Shown here one piece after another: positions 1 to 11,566 of a DNA stretch of 64,000 nt (positions are counted from its first letter, which is position 1; every line of letters starts with the position of its first letter). The notes under the pieces are model-generated. The model worked only from the letters and a program-made list of their open reading frames with translations, made no database searches and was not told where the DNA came from. The translations under genes and the position numbers were made by a program. This DNA is from Ctenosaura bakeri (Eukaryota; Chordata; Lepidosauria; Squamata; Iguanidae): assembly GCA_948474755.1 (NCBI GenBank), contig CAOLHI010000562.1, forward strand, positions 1-64,000, read 5' to 3'.

Positions 1-605
1 TCTGTAAAATCAATTCTCCCTTGCTTCAGGAAGTCCTTATGTTCTCTAATTCACTGAAGAGTGCCCATATGTTGCTGAAGTGCACTGACCTCTTCCAAGA
101 CAGTCACCAGTTTGCTCTTGCTGCAAGTGTAATCAAACAGGTTTTCTGGCAAGAAGGCAAAGATTGAACATGCATTGAAGGTAAAGGTCTTTGCCAACCC
201 TCAGGCCCAAGGACCTTTCAGTCAGGAAAAGAACCTGTACCCTCCTTTATGTGTACAGCTGTATTCCAGCACTAGGTTTTTAGACCCCCTTAGGTCTACC
301 TTATTTAAATCCTTTTACTGTCTGGAGTAACTGCAAATGTTCCAAAATATGGCATGCTTTTTTCCAGGTTCCTGTCTTCCTAAAAAAAAATCCCAGTTGT
401 CAAAAGAAATCTAACGTATAGAGTTCCTGGGCCCAGCCACAACCTGATTAAAAACAGTTCAACACTATACACCTGAAGCACATTTTCCAGAGATGGGTAA
501 TCTCAGCAGGTCTGTGTCCCACCCTGCCATCAGTTTCAACAGCACATTGCAAAAGGCCCTTAAATAAGCAAGTTCCTCTTTTAAAGAGAGTGGGGCAGTT
601 TATCA
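1..605. other. No recognised feature
   Basis: AT-rich sequence in which I see no coding signal, known repeat hallmark or RNA gene. Confidence 0.5.
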
Positions 606-964
606 CATGCTCCCCAACTGCCCCATTTTCACAGGAACAGTCCCTATTAATCCTCTATTGTTCCACTTTATCAGCTGTTTTTAAAATGCCCAATTTCTCT
701 CTCCTCCTCCCACTTCTCCCCCCTTTGTCCTTAGGTATCTTCAATTGCTGCTAGTTTAGCTCAAAGTGCAAAAGTAGTTTGTACTCAGTTAACTCACAGG
801 GAGAGGGAGGAAAGGAGAGGTGGATTCTTGCCCTTTCATGTAGGCTCAAGCATAACTAAACTGCTGAAGCTTCTCCCAGTTTGCCTGCTCTTCCTGATGA
901 ATAACATTTGCCACCTTGACCAAACTATAATGTTGCTTGGCTGCACTTGGTGTTGAAGGGTATG
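606..964 (+). mobile_element. Non-autonomous DNA transposon, unclassified family A, copy 1
   Basis: This is a 360-bp interspersed repeat with no coding capacity. The left end reads CATGCTCCCCAAC and the right end, reverse-complemented, CATACCCTTCAAC. These imperfect inverted ends suggest a cut-and-paste DNA element. The same body (TTTTAAAATG, CAATTTCTCTCTCCTCC, then AAAGTGCAAAAGTAGTTTG, CTCAGTTAACTCA and TCTTGCCCTT) recurs on the plus strand at 60634-60878 and on the minus strand at 56519-56768. The family is inferred from these three copies; I do not know a published name. Confidence 0.5.
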
Positions 965-1343
965 TTATCACTGACTTTTGGTGGCAATCCACCAAAACAC
1001 AGAGAGAGGGAGAGGGAGAGGGAAAGGGAGAGAGATGTTTAAAACAAACATTTCCTGGTTGTTTTAAAGGTCTTTGTGTGGTTTGTCACCAAAATTCAGT
1101 GGTGCCATTCTGGAAAGGCTGGGGAATATGAAAATTGTCTTGGAGATGCATGCGGCCCATGGGTTGCTCATTACTCATTCCTGACATATTCCCTCAGTGA
1201 CTAAGAGCTCTCCAAGAATTCTCCTCTTTTGGATTCCAAGGACAGTCAGTCATCACCATTTGTGTTTCATCTTGTTTATTTTATCTTGACCACTTACCCA
1301 CAGTTCCTAAGAATTAGTTTAGCATTGAAATCCTTGCTCCAGA

Positions 1344-1344
<1 letters not shown>
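965..1344. other. No recognised feature
   Basis: Unique-looking sequence with a short GGGAGA-rich patch near 1005-1035. No gene or repeat family is recognised. Confidence 0.4.
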
Positions 1345-1397
<53 letters not shown>

Positions 1398-1402
1398 TTA
1401 TT
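1345..1402. repeat. (TATC)n microsatellite
   Basis: About 13 nearly perfect tetranucleotide units, decaying into TATTTATT at the right edge. Likely length-polymorphic. Confidence 0.95.
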
Positions 1403-1699
1403 TAAAAAGGGGGTGGGGGAGATCTGAGTTGATAGAGTACACTGATAATAGCTTCAGATGGTTTCCGGGTGACTTTTTCAATTACTTCTTAATAGGGTCA
1501 AATAGTCACTCCTGGGAAATCCACAGGGAGCAGAAAGCAAACTATCCATCTTTTGGAAGGAAATAAAAGATTGGAAACACTTTAAAGCCATAACTCCTGC
1601 TCCTCCACTGAAGAAAAAAAATCTAAAGAGAATATGCGGCAATCTATCATAGCAAAAGCAACTGAGGGGTTCAGTAAAATCAGCAATGATATTTTGCTA

Positions 1700-1990
1700 T
1701 TCATATTGTAATACAAAGACTAGGGTTGCTAAACCAGTTCATTGCTATACTCTCATTAGAAGTCAAAGTAACTGGACAGAGACAACATGAGTTGCTGGAA
1801 AAGATTATAACGCTTGGAAAAGTGTAAGAAAAGAGAAGAAGGAATAGTAAGAAAAGAGAAAGACCACAACACAGGTGAATTGATTCAATAAATGAAGCCA
1901 TGGCTCTAAGTCTGTAAGACCTGATGACAGGGACTCATGGAAACATCTCACTCGTGGGATTGTCATAAGTTGAAACCAACTTTATCACAC
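1700..1990 (+). mobile_element. RTE/BovB LINE, 3' terminal fragment
   Basis: This is a degraded 3' end of an RTE-clade (BovB-like) retrotransposon. Translation recalls the end of the RTE protein (LGK followed by a basic stretch, then a tract encoding the D-S-I-x-E-A end). The distal DNA has the family tail: GTAAGACCTGA, then a GGGATTGTCATAAGTTG-type motif and ACACATAACA. It matches the 3' end of the copy ending near 43645. It is 5'-truncated, as is usual for LINEs, and non-functional. Confidence 0.6.
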
Positions 1991-2640
1991 ATAACAGCAA
2001 ACTCCAAAACAGTTCAGGTCAAAAGTTGGAATCTCTCCAGTAGACATGCAGGAATCAATTCTTTCCAGAGAAGACTAGACAGGAGAAATATTTTATTGAC
2101 TTCAATTAATTTTCCCTTATCCAATCCACTACCAAATCTCGGCAACAGTTCACCATCACCTCTACAGCTTACCTAGCTTGGACTACAAAGAGAAACTCAG
2201 CTGTTATCATCATAGTGATAACACTTATACATGAGATATCTTCATCCAGAGGCTTTGTATAGCTTTGAAAACATGGCAGATAGGATGGACCCAAGAGATT
2301 GGTTGAGAAGAAAATATCTGAGTATCACTTTCTGGAGTTATACTGTGGGTAGGAATGAAAAAGTAAAATATCAAAATGGTCCCACTCACTAACGACAAAA
2401 CCTGTCTAGAAGGACACACTGCTTCATGTTACCAAAAACCAATGAAAAGTAAAAAAAAAATCAGCTCAGTCATATGAGGGGTGCACATGCATGCTGGTCA
2501 AGAAGAGTCACCTCCAGCCTCCCTTCTTCCTAAAGGTGCTTAAATTAAGTGAATACCTCCCTAAATCTGGATTAAGAGGTTTGAACCATTCAAGCAAATA
2601 CTCAGCTAATCTTTAAGTTTCATTAAGCCATAAATTTGTG
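1991..2640. other. No recognised feature
   Basis: Short chance reading frames only, with no family hallmark recognised. Confidence 0.4.
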
Positions 2641-3218
2641 AAGAAAACTCCTTGGGGAGGGGAACGGAAATCAGCAAACGGAGCCCCCACTGGGACAATT
2701 AACTTGGTAAGCATAACAATGGAGGCAGCAGGGGGTGAACCATCAGAGTTCTCTAGTTAAAGTTTCCATTGCTGCAGAGGATAAAATAAAAGGATAAATT
2801 ATTAACAGCCGTTCAAAATACAGAGGATATGATTAAGGATCTAGTAAATAATTTGAAGGTGATTAAGAATCTGGCGGTAGAGGCACAGCAGAAAGCAAAT
2901 AATAATGAGAAACAAATTTTACAACTGAAAAGCGAACTGGCAGGACTGAGAGATAAAATCACTGAGGCAAATGATTATCAGAAGAGGAGGAACCTTAGAC
3001 TTAAAGGCTTGAAAGAAGAGGTTAAATCAACGGATTTATTTACAATATGCGCTAATTGGTGGAAGCAATTTGGAGTACAGATAGTACAATTTGATGCTGA
3101 ATATGCTGAATGCTGGAATTTTGGAAGCTTTCTCAAACATAATAAGGAACAAATAATTCAAAGTGGGTTTGTATTTCCCATGAAGATCCCACTAGGAAGT
3201 TGTTCTTGCTTAACATAA
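2640..3218 (+). pseudogene. L1 ORF1 fragment
   Basis: The frame starting at 2829 encodes a charged, heptad-like stretch (residues about 1-50, many K, E, Q and L) followed by KRRNLRLKGLKEE. That motif resembles the coiled-coil to RRM junction of L1 ORF1p, the trimeric RNA-binding chaperone of LINE-1. After about residue 90 similarity fades and the RRM and C-terminal domain are lost. The DNA upstream of 2829 looks like the start of the same gene. No ORF2 follows, so this is an isolated relic. A different LINE clade with a similar ORF1 remains possible. Confidence 0.55.
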
Positions 3219-4699
3219 TCCCTCAGGCATTACATTGTGCAAGTTTGGCAAATGAACCGTAGAGCAAAAATGTTTGCAATATGACAAACCAAGGATATAA
3301 TCTTGGACAGATTTTCTTGAAAAAAACTCAAACTTTCTTGGCATATTTTATTAAAAATTATATCATTGTAATGCAAACTAAGTAACAGTTGGGGCTAATT
3401 TGTCACTTAAAATAAGGTAGTATTTCACAATTACATTCAGAAGTTGTTTTTCATATTATGGGTGCCAGCTACCCTCTGTGTTTCTGCCGGTCTCCAGATT
3501 GCACTGATTTGGCAACCAGATCATCATGGGAGAAGCTGATTTCCTGGAGTACATCAACAACAAGGTTAATGTCACCAATCAAGTGCCTGTGTTTATTCTG
3601 TAGAGAAGTGGTTTGAAATACGGTTTTTAAAGATCAGTTCCATTAGTTCCAATACAAAAGAATTAATCTATGTCAAGTCCAGGATTAGAGTAGATCTGTA
3701 AATGATTTGATGTGGGCATGGGAAAGAGTGTAAATCCACAGCCTCTTCCAGTACTTCTTTCTTTCCCCTCTAGCATTAGAGTTATAACATCACCTACTGA
3801 CATGTTTATTCTTGACTCCAAATAATCATGAACTGAAGCCTGAATGTGCCTTTCTGTTTTCCTTTTCACCCATCCTTTTCTCAGACTATGCTATAAAATG
3901 AAAGAAATATGGTTTTGCTTTCTCTCATATATATTTTTATAGGATTTACAATAAATTAAAATAAAACTGAGCAGAAAAAGGGCAGGGGACAGAGACAAAA
4001 GTGTTCTTATTTGAATTCCCTGGCAGAGAATAATCAGAGCTTAAAATAAAGAATTATAATGTTCTTGATTCAGCAAAAAGATCCTGGTACAACTTTCCCC
4101 ATATCCTGAAATTTCATTGTGCCTTGCTGTGTGTCTCATTGCAAAATACATGGTAGAAATATTCTGAATTTTCAGAAGATATTGCCTCTTTATTCAAGTT
4201 AACATGACAAATACGCCTCTTGTTAGCCTTTGTCCCCCAAGTGCAGTGAAAACATTAATATTAATAGCAATTAGTTATGAAAGAGCAAGGCACTATGATG
4301 ACATCTTACAGATGTGCAATGCTTCCCACTTTAAATATGTTAAAATGCTTTCCCAAAGCTTGAGTAATTTCCTGGACAGAATGAGACAGAGTGCTCTTTA
4401 GCCTCAACTATAATTAAGTTTAAAAACTGCATGCAAGATTTAAATGAGTTCAAGAACAGCATAGTTATTCACTTGATTTAAAGTGTTCACAAAAAAAAAT
4501 TACTTTTGCTGAGGAATCTTCAAAACTATAAGTTCTCAGCGGAGGGAAGGGCAAAAAGCATGTTCCATCTTCCATCTAAGGGACTCTCTAAGCTAGACTT
4601 TCTCTTGCATTTTAGCCATGTATTGGGTGTCAGCTATATATCAGATTATTTAATTGTGCTATTTAACTGTAGGTGAGGGGAAAACAGGATCCTTAGAGG
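3219..4699. other. No recognised feature
   Basis: About 1.5 kb of AT-rich sequence. Several short open frames have no recognisable domain, and no repeat hallmark was identified. Confidence 0.4.
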
Positions 4700-5275
4700 T
4701 GTCAGGATGCGTGCCTTCCATCACAGGTTATCTGCTGGATGTGTATTAAAATATGCAATGAAATCCCTGTAAGAAATGCTAAAGTAGTTAGAGTTCTACA
4801 AAGTAATACTCATTGTTGATTGCAACAGTGTATATACTTGACGCTTGTGTTTGTACATGAAAATATCCAATGGCTAATTGCTTTATTGCTTGTTGCTACA
4901 ATATTTCCAGTAGAAGGGGAGAAGATCGGGGGGGGGGCGGAACAAAAGTGCCAAAAGATGTTATGAGAATTCGAAGTGTCCAGAGATAGGGAGCAGGAAA
5001 TATGTTCTGACCTCAAGGATGAAAGAAAGGTAAACAACTGTGAGTCTGGGAAATGTGTAAAGACGTGGGGTGATGTTCCATTTATGATCCTCTCCAATCA
5101 CAGCTTTGTGTACCCAAATTTCTATGTAAAGATACAAAACCTGTGAACTCTATATATGCTCCAGTCTCAACAACTTTGGAAGAAGTGTGCTGTGTTGCTT
5201 ATTTTGTCACAAATAAATACTACAACCTACTTAGGGTGGAGTTTGTGGATTGTGAGTTATGCAGGACATGATGGT
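4700..5275 (+). mobile_element. Solo LTR, family beta, copy 1
   Basis: The element starts TGTCAGGATGC and is colinear with the copy at 59695-60171 over most of its length. Shared blocks include the TCTGCTGGAT region, GTGTCCAGAGATA, AACAACTGTGAGTCTGG, ATGATCCTCTCCAATCACAG and AAATAAA near 5211. The order U3, a TATA-like CTATATATGC near 5150, then AATAAA at 5212-5217 fits an LTR promoter and polyadenylation module. No retroviral gene lies beside it. The 3' boundary is uncertain because the terminal bases differ from copy 2, and no clear TSD was found. Confidence 0.65.
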
Positions 5276-5709
5276 GGGACATGCAGCACACAGAGAAGGA
5301 AGTGTGATTGTAGCCTATTTTCTCCTTCTGGCATGTTCAGTTGCCACTGATGACAGTAATGATTTTTTTTTTAATATAATGGGAGGTTAAACTTGTTCTA
5401 ATTATTCTGGGGAAGGAAGAGAAACCTGTCCCTGATGCTTGTCTTGTAAGGATGTTCCCCTCCCAATTGTGCATACGTAGGTGATGAAAATGAGGTACAG
5501 ATATGCATGCTATGTAAGACAGCTTACAAAAGTTACTTATTTTATTACAACATCAAAACACCACAGACAAGATAGTTGGTCTGGAGGATTTTCCAGGTTG
5601 CAGCCCCCCCCCCAAAAAAAATCCAAACTCTACTACTTACCTAAAGTGTGTCCAGGGTGGCCTGTGGGCCAATGGCCAAGAAGCTTAAGGAGAATAAACC
5701 ATTAAACGA
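5276..5709. other. Spacer with homopolymer run
   Basis: No gene is recognised. A C-run running into an A-run lies near 5604-5621. The right edge abuts the 3' end of L1-A. Confidence 0.4.
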
Positions 5710-6559
5710 GTTTTTAAAAAACATTAACAGGTCTTTACAACAACAACAAATTAAATATTTCCCCTCATTACAAAAATTTTGTATAAATAGTTTAAGATGA
5801 TGGGTCAAACAATATTAAAAAGATCCAATTATAAAATGAAAGATTCTTAGATAATATCTATACAGCAATCTCTCTCTGCCAAATAAGGCTATAGTTCGAT
5901 TATAATCATATATATCTTCAGTTTAACATAGTTGTTAATCTTGATTCAAATTCTTTAACCTGACTACAACTTCCATTTCTAAGATTATGGGAGATAACAT
6001 ATTTATTTCAGTCTCTCCAGCTACTACATATAAATATGTCAATACATATATATACACATCTCTATACTTAAATAAGTCTGAATCCTACAGTTTCAAAAAG
6101 GAATAAACTCTATATATACAACATATAACAACTATATGGTCCACTTGAGATTGACATTTCTCTTTGTCGTATCTGTTAACAAATTTGAATCTACTCTTCT
6201 GAATGTTTTATAAATCCTACATAGGGTTACTAAAAAATTAAGTAGATTCACTGATTATTGCTAATTTACCCCAAGTGGCCTCCCACAAAGGGGAAAGGAA
6301 GTTCCAAGTATCTCAAAATTGATTAACAGAGTTATGTGATAGTATTTCTGTTTGTCCAGTTCTGCAATTTCATATAGTTTCAAGAATGTTCTGTCTTCCA
6401 GCTAAGCCAGTCTTCAATTGATGGAGACACTGAGTTTTTCCACCTCTGTGACAGGATGATTCTGGCTGTGGTTATCATATATAGCAATGCCCTTTTTTAG
6501 GTTTTCTTTAACCGTTGTAGTTGGAGAGAACTGTCTATCATATTTAGCTGATTAATCTT

Positions 6560-6760
6560 TGGACATACGGAAATTGAATTTTTATAACCTGTGTTATCTT
6601 GGTGTGGATTTGTTTCCAAAATCTTTTAATTGAAGGGCATCTCCACCATGAATGGTATAAAGTTCCTATATCATTACATTTCCAACAAGTGGGATTCTTA
6701 TTTGTCATCTTTGCTATCTGCTGCAGAGATAGATGACATCTGTATAGAAGCTTATAGTAA
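6560..6760 (-). pseudogene. L1-A ORF2 carboxyl terminus
   Basis: The minus strand of 6640-6710 encodes an NPTCWKC-type cysteine motif followed by a histidine and paired tryptophans. This is the conserved C-terminal segment of L1 ORF2p, which contributes to RNA binding and retrotransposition. The flanking frames are broken. The same motif recurs better preserved at 10160-10210 and 35205-35260. Confidence 0.65.
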
Positions 6761-7321
6761 TTGTCTCTTAGTTTGATGGGGCTTTATGATGTTCAAAGTG
6801 TTATTCCAAAAGTTCTCCCATTGATCCAGATGTATTGAAGTTCCCATATCTTTTCCCCACCTAAGCAAGCTGTCTTTAACCACTTCCTTTTCTTGATCAA
6901 TTCTCAGTAATAGTTTAGAAATCTTTCCAGTTTATTATTGACACTATCCGGTAATATTTTATTAAAATCTGTGGACTTATATTCAATACTATAAAGTCTC
7001 TTGTCTATTTAGTATTTTTCTAATAATTGTCTATGAAGAAGTCAGTGGGTTGTATACCCCTCTTCAAATAACTTCTCTTTTGATTTGGGTTCAGCTGAGT
7101 CATTTTTTATTTTGAGGAGATCTCGGTATATTATCCATCTGTTCCATCTTTGCATTTCTCATTGGTAGAAAGCTTCATGAGCTTCATGAGCAAAATCCCA
7201 CAATGGGATTTTAGGATAGACTAATGGTTTATATTTTGTCCAGATTCTTAATAAGGATTTCTAATAAAGTAATTGATAAATTTCTTGTTGATTCTGGCTT
7301 TGACATATATGATATATGTTT

Positions 7322-7680
7322 ACCGACCCAAAGGGACGTCTGATAGTCATATTTAAATATTTGAAGGGATGCCACGTAGAGGAAGGAGAGGGCTTGTTTT
7401 CTGCTGCTCCAGAGACCAGGACAAGGATCAATGGATTCAAGCTGCAGGAAAGGAGATTCCACCTGAACCTCAGGAGGAACTTCCTGACAGTCAGGACTGT
7501 CCAGCAGTGGAATATGCTGCCTCGGAGTGTAGTGGAGTCTCCTTCCTTGGAGGTTTTTAAGCAGAGGCTTGATGGCCATCTGTCGGGATTGCTTTGAGAG
7601 TGTTCCTGCACGGCAGGGGGTTGGACTGGATGGCCTGTGTGGTCTCTTCCAACTCTAGATTTCTATGATTCTATGATTCT
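7322..7680 (+). mobile_element. CR1 LINE, 5'-truncated 3' end
   Basis: A good match to the CR1 3' terminus. It ends with GGTTGGACTGGATGGCC, then GTGGTCTCTTCCAACTCTA and the (ATTCTATG) tail repeat. It lies in opposite orientation inside the minus-strand L1-A, so it inserted later than L1-A. CR1 normally gives extreme 5' truncation and little or no TSD, and none is evident here. Confidence 0.92.
7328..7597 (+). pseudogene. CR1 ORF2 carboxyl-terminal domain
   Basis: This open frame encodes the last 85-90 residues of the CR1 polyprotein. It begins near R-L-I-V-I-F-K-Y-L-K-G and continues with FSAAPETRTRINGFKLQERR, RNFLTVRTVQQWNMLPRSVV and ESPSLEVFKQRLDGHLSGLL. It stays open throughout, which suggests a younger insertion than the L1-A host, whose frames are shattered. 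Endonuclease and RT domains are absent through 5' truncation, so no activity is expected. Confidence 0.85.
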
Positions 7681-8308
7681 TCAGCCTGAAGGAGTCTTTT
7701 ATTTCTCAAAGAGATCCATTCTGTTAGCCAATTTAGGCAATTTGCATGATAGTATAACTTTAGGTCCATAAAGGACATCCCTCCTCTTTCTTTGGCATCT
7801 TTTAATATTTGAAATCTTATTCTTGGGTTTTTTTTCCTTTCCATACGAATTTTCTCAGTTCTTTATCTCATTCCCAGAATGGTTTATCATTTACAATGAT
7901 CAGTAAATTCTGGAACAGGAAATTCAATTTGGGCAAAATATTCATCTTGATTGCTGCTATCTCCAGCAGCAAGAGATCAAGTTTCACCCTTCTTTGTAAT
8001 CCTTTTGTTATTTCTCTCCATATGATTTTATAGATGTTATCAAAGAGATTAGTGTTATTCCTCATGATTTGAATGCCTAAGTACTTGACTTTTTTTTTTT
8101 GAAAGAGTAAATAAAGTTGGTGGTTAGTCCAAGCTCCCTTTCTTCAGGTCCTCAAAGTTTTTTTGTCAGTAGTTGTGTTTTATCTTTATTAATTTTGAAA
8201 CCTGATACTTCTCTGAATTCTTTCAATGTCACAAGTAATCTATCTGCACTTGATGTTGGATTTCTAATAGATAACAATATCTTCAGCAAAGGCCAAGAGT
8301 TTGTAAAT

Positions 8309-8366
8309 CTCTGATTTTATCCTGACACTAGTAATGAGTTGATCTGATTTTATCCTGACACTAGTA
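8309..8366. repeat. Local tandem duplication inside L1-A
   Basis: The 24-bp unit TCTGATTTTATCCTGACACT plus AGTA occurs twice (8309-8332 and 8343-8366) with a short spacer. This looks like replication slippage after insertion. Confidence 0.85.
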
Positions 8367-9147
8367 TCCTGCCTGAATTTTTATTAATAGTACTTCAATT
8401 ACCATTAAGAATAAGTGCGGAGAAAGAGGACGTCTAGTTCCTTTGCTTATTATTATGGTTTTTGTTTTTTCCCTATTAATAAGTATACACACCTACTGAT
8501 CTGTGTAAATTGCTTGAATCCGTCTTGTAAATTGTTCTCCCAAATCTATCTTTTTGAAAAACCATAAATATTTCTGTCCAAGTTCTTTTTGCATAGCCAC
8601 CACTTTAGCTCTCTCTTTAGAGCTTATGGTATTTTCACTTTCTGGCTATGCTTCCTCTTTATATACAACGGATAAGTAATTAGACACTCCTGTAGTTTTC
8701 TGGTATGGATCATGCCCAAAGCTGTACTAAACTATACTCTTGCCAAGAAGATCATATCTGCTGATTCCACATCCAGTAACCTGTGTAGAACCTTCCCTGA
8801 TTGAAGACTTTCTCCGCGTCTAAAAAAAATTTGCTAATTTCTTCTCATTATGAATATGAAAATATTCAATGATGTTCAGTAATGTACAAATATTATTTTT
8901 CATATGTCTTTTAAGAAGAAAACCATTTTGGTCTTCATGGATCCAAGATTGTAACACTTTTTTCAGTCTTTCCGCTAAAATAGAAGCAAATATTTTGTAA
9001 TCTACATTAAAAGTGAAATAGGTCTAAAGTTCTTCTGTTCAAGTATATCTTTGCCTTCTTTTGGAATTGGAGTAATATTAACTTGGCCCCAAGATTGGGG
9101 TGGGTTCTTGTGTGTTATTTCATTGATTAATTTTTGTAATGGAGTAG

Positions 9148-9444
9148 TCAATTGTTCATAAAAATTTTATAGAAGACAGGGGAGATGTCATCTGGATCAG
9201 GGAGTTTCCCATCTTTCACTTTCTTTATTGAGTTAAGTATCTCTACTTTGGTAATTGGTTGGTTTAAGTCATTCTTTTGCTGTTTCATCAATTTTTGTAT
9301 ATTTATTCTCTCTAAATAGTTATTAATCTGGTTGTTGGTCACTGGTGTTTCTTTAAATAATTTTATGTAATATTGAGTAAATACTTCCTTGATCTTGTTT
9401 TGGTGATGATAAGTGGTTTTCCCATCTTTAATTTTGGAGATCAA
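9148..9444 (-). pseudogene. L1-A reverse transcriptase, amino-terminal part
   Basis: A 98-residue frame resembles the start of the L1 ORF2 RT. It has F-x-x-Y-Y-x-x-L-F near the start, then L-N-Q-P-I-T-x-x-E-I and K-D-G-K-L-P-D-P-D-D. The last block corresponds to the K-(S/T)-P-G-P-D-G motif, degraded here. Downstream RT motifs lie at about 9130-7700 in broken frames. The 9552-9567 junction with L1-B lies just upstream. Confidence 0.75.
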
Positions 9445-9810
9445 TCATTTCTCTCTTTTTTCAGTCTTTGAGAAAGACATTTGCCAGGCTTATTAGCATT
9501 TGCAAAGTGTTTCTGCTTTGAGAATTTAAGCGTTAAGCTCTCCATTTCATATGTTGTCTGCATATCTTTTTTTCAAAAAAATTATTAAAATTTTCAATGA
9601 AAAAACAATTTAAAAAAACCCTCCCCGCTTCCAGACATCAATTTTCCCAGTTGAATCTGAGTTTAACATTTCGTTCCATATAAACATTCAGTTCCATACA
9701 TTATCTCTATTTTACAACAATCATAAACTATTACTTTTAGCTCATTTTTTACTATTTACACATCATTTTGTCTTCCTCCTTTCTCACAGCCTTCTTTCTT
9801 TTCCCCTATT

Positions 9811-10383
9811 TCATTCTTTTATCCAGTTCAATACCTCTCGCCATTCTCTTTCAAAGCCCTGGATTGGCTTATTTTTAAGTGAAAAAGTTAGCTTTTCTGT
9901 TGCTACCATATCCAGGACTTTGAATTTCCATTCTCTTATATCAATATATTTTCCTTCTTTCCAGTGTTGAGCATAAGTCAGTCTTGCTGCAGTTACTATA
10001 CATAACAACGTCTTTTGATGAAATCTTATTTCTCTTTGTTGCCCTAACATATTCAACAAATAAAGTTCTGGCTTCATTTCAAAATTAAAACCATACATTC
10101 TTTGAATTTCATCATGTATTTCTTTCCAAAACTTTTTTGCTATTTTGCAGGTCCACCACATGTGAAAAAAAGACCCCTCTTTCTCATCACATTTCCAACA
10201 TTTTCCATTCTCATTTCTTGTTATTTTTTTCAGTTTTATAGGCATCATATACCATCTATATAGCATTTTATAAAAAATTTCTCTTAAATTCAAACTTGGT
10301 GTAAATTTTACATCCGTCTTACATGTCCTCACCCATGTGTCCAACTCAATTGGATGTCCTATATTTTGAGCCCATCTAACCAT
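9811..10383 (-). pseudogene. L1-B ORF2 carboxyl-terminal domain
   Basis: A 190-residue open frame ending at the natural ORF2 stop. Residues about 60-80 carry CWKCDEKEGSFFHMWWTC, the conserved cysteine/histidine/tryptophan motif of the L1 ORF2p C-terminus. The flanks (MVRWAQNIGHPIELDTWVRT at the start, W-R-E-V-L-N-W-I-K-E at the end) fit the lizard L1 pattern. Endonuclease and most of the RT are missing, so it is inactive. Confidence 0.88.
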
Positions 10384-10542
10384 GTTATTTTTAACAATTT
10401 CTGGTTCATCCCTCTTTGTAACAATATTTTATAAAATCTAGAAATTCTCTTTTTTCTGGTCCCCTTTCATCAATACATTCAATTCATTTTCATTTCTTTC
10501 AAACTCATATAATTTTTGATCCATTTTACATCTTTCTTTTGT

Positions 10543-11202
10543 TTATCTCCATGGGAACCAGTTAATTTCATGGCCTTGCTCTTTCAATTCCTCTTCTGTA
10601 CTCATTCTTAACTTTGTACCATCCTTTTTCAATAGCTCTTGATACCTCAATAATTTTCCCTGTTTTGTTGGAGAAATATTGAATGCTTCTTGGGGTGAGG
10701 TCCACATCGGAAGTCCTCTATAAAATTTATATTTTATTTGTATCCACACTTTCAATAGAGACTTTCAGATACAATGATTGTTGAAGTCTTTATTCACCTT
10801 AACTTTGTCATAACATAAGTATCCGTGTCAACCAAATCTGTTTCCTATTCCTTCAACTTCTTTTATTATTGTATTTTCCACTTGAATCCAATCTTTAATT
10901 ATTTCTAAACAGCATGCTTGATAATATATTTTCAACGATGGCACAACAAAACCTCCTCTCTCCTTTGCATCTTGTAATGTTTTAAATCTTATTCTTGGTT
11001 TTTTACCTTGCCAGATAAACTTCCTTAACCTTTTTTCCCATTCTTTAAAGATCTTTTCTTCTCCTTTGGTTGGCAAATTTTGGAACAGGAACATTAGCTT
11101 AGGCAATAGAGACATTTTAAAAGCATTTATTCTTCCTAAAAGAGAAAAATTTATATTTGTCCATTTTTCCATTTTGCTTTGAATCTCCCTCCATGTCTTC
11201 AC
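10543..11202 (-). pseudogene. L1-B reverse transcriptase thumb and connector remnants
   Basis: Two open segments, 10828-11202 and 10543-10755, in broken phase. The upstream one carries the post-catalytic part of L1 RT: W-x-x-I-Q-x-K-x-x-K-W, then S-L-L-G-R-I-N-A-F-K and L-P-K-L-M-F-L-F-Q-N-L-P, then FIWQGKKPRIR and L-Q-D-A-K-E-R-G-G. This corresponds to the thumb and adjoining region. The catalytic Y-x-D-D block lies upstream of the truncation point and is absent. Confidence 0.8.
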
Positions 11203-11566
11203 ATAATTGTTGTCAAATAATTCTTGACTTTTATTTGTTATATTTATTCCTAAATATTTGTTGTCTGCATATCTAATTGCTTTTGTAATACTTTTATCTC
11301 CATGAGAAGTTTTGAATTTTGGTTCAATTGAAGTCGTTCTTCTTTTTTTTTTTTTTGTCTCAACTAAAATCTTTTTCTCTTTGTCTCTTTTTTGTCACTT
11401 TAAATGAGCCTCTTACTGGATGAAGAAACCTCTCATCATGACCTTAGCTGTGTCCCAAACAGTATGTTTTGGGGTTTCCTCTCTCAAGTTAATTGTGAAG
11501 AAATTTTGGAGTTCTTGCTTTGCCTTTGATTATATCTTCATTATGTAAAACATAATCCTTTAATCT

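Larger units (their letters stand above)
9568..11258 (-). mobile_element. L1 LINE (L1-B), 5'-truncated, inserted in L1-A
   Basis: A 1691-bp L1 3' portion on the minus strand. It is flanked by a perfect 16-bp direct repeat, TGTTGTCTGCATATCT, at 9552-9567 and 11259-11274. The low-coordinate edge starts with a T-run, the complement of a poly(A) tail. Target-site duplication, tail and 5' truncation within the RT region are the full signature of target-primed reverse transcription. L1-A sequence resumes on both sides, so L1-B is younger. Its longest open frame is 190 codons. Confidence 0.93.

Noticed and set aside
1345..1402. CRISPR-like or other functional array
   Set aside because: Pure tetranucleotide microsatellite with no spacers. 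No repeat-spacer arrangement exists anywhere in the window.
7229..7611. Two 116-codon minus-strand frames
   Set aside because: Antisense shadows of the CR1 C-terminal domain, which is clearly coded on the plus strand.
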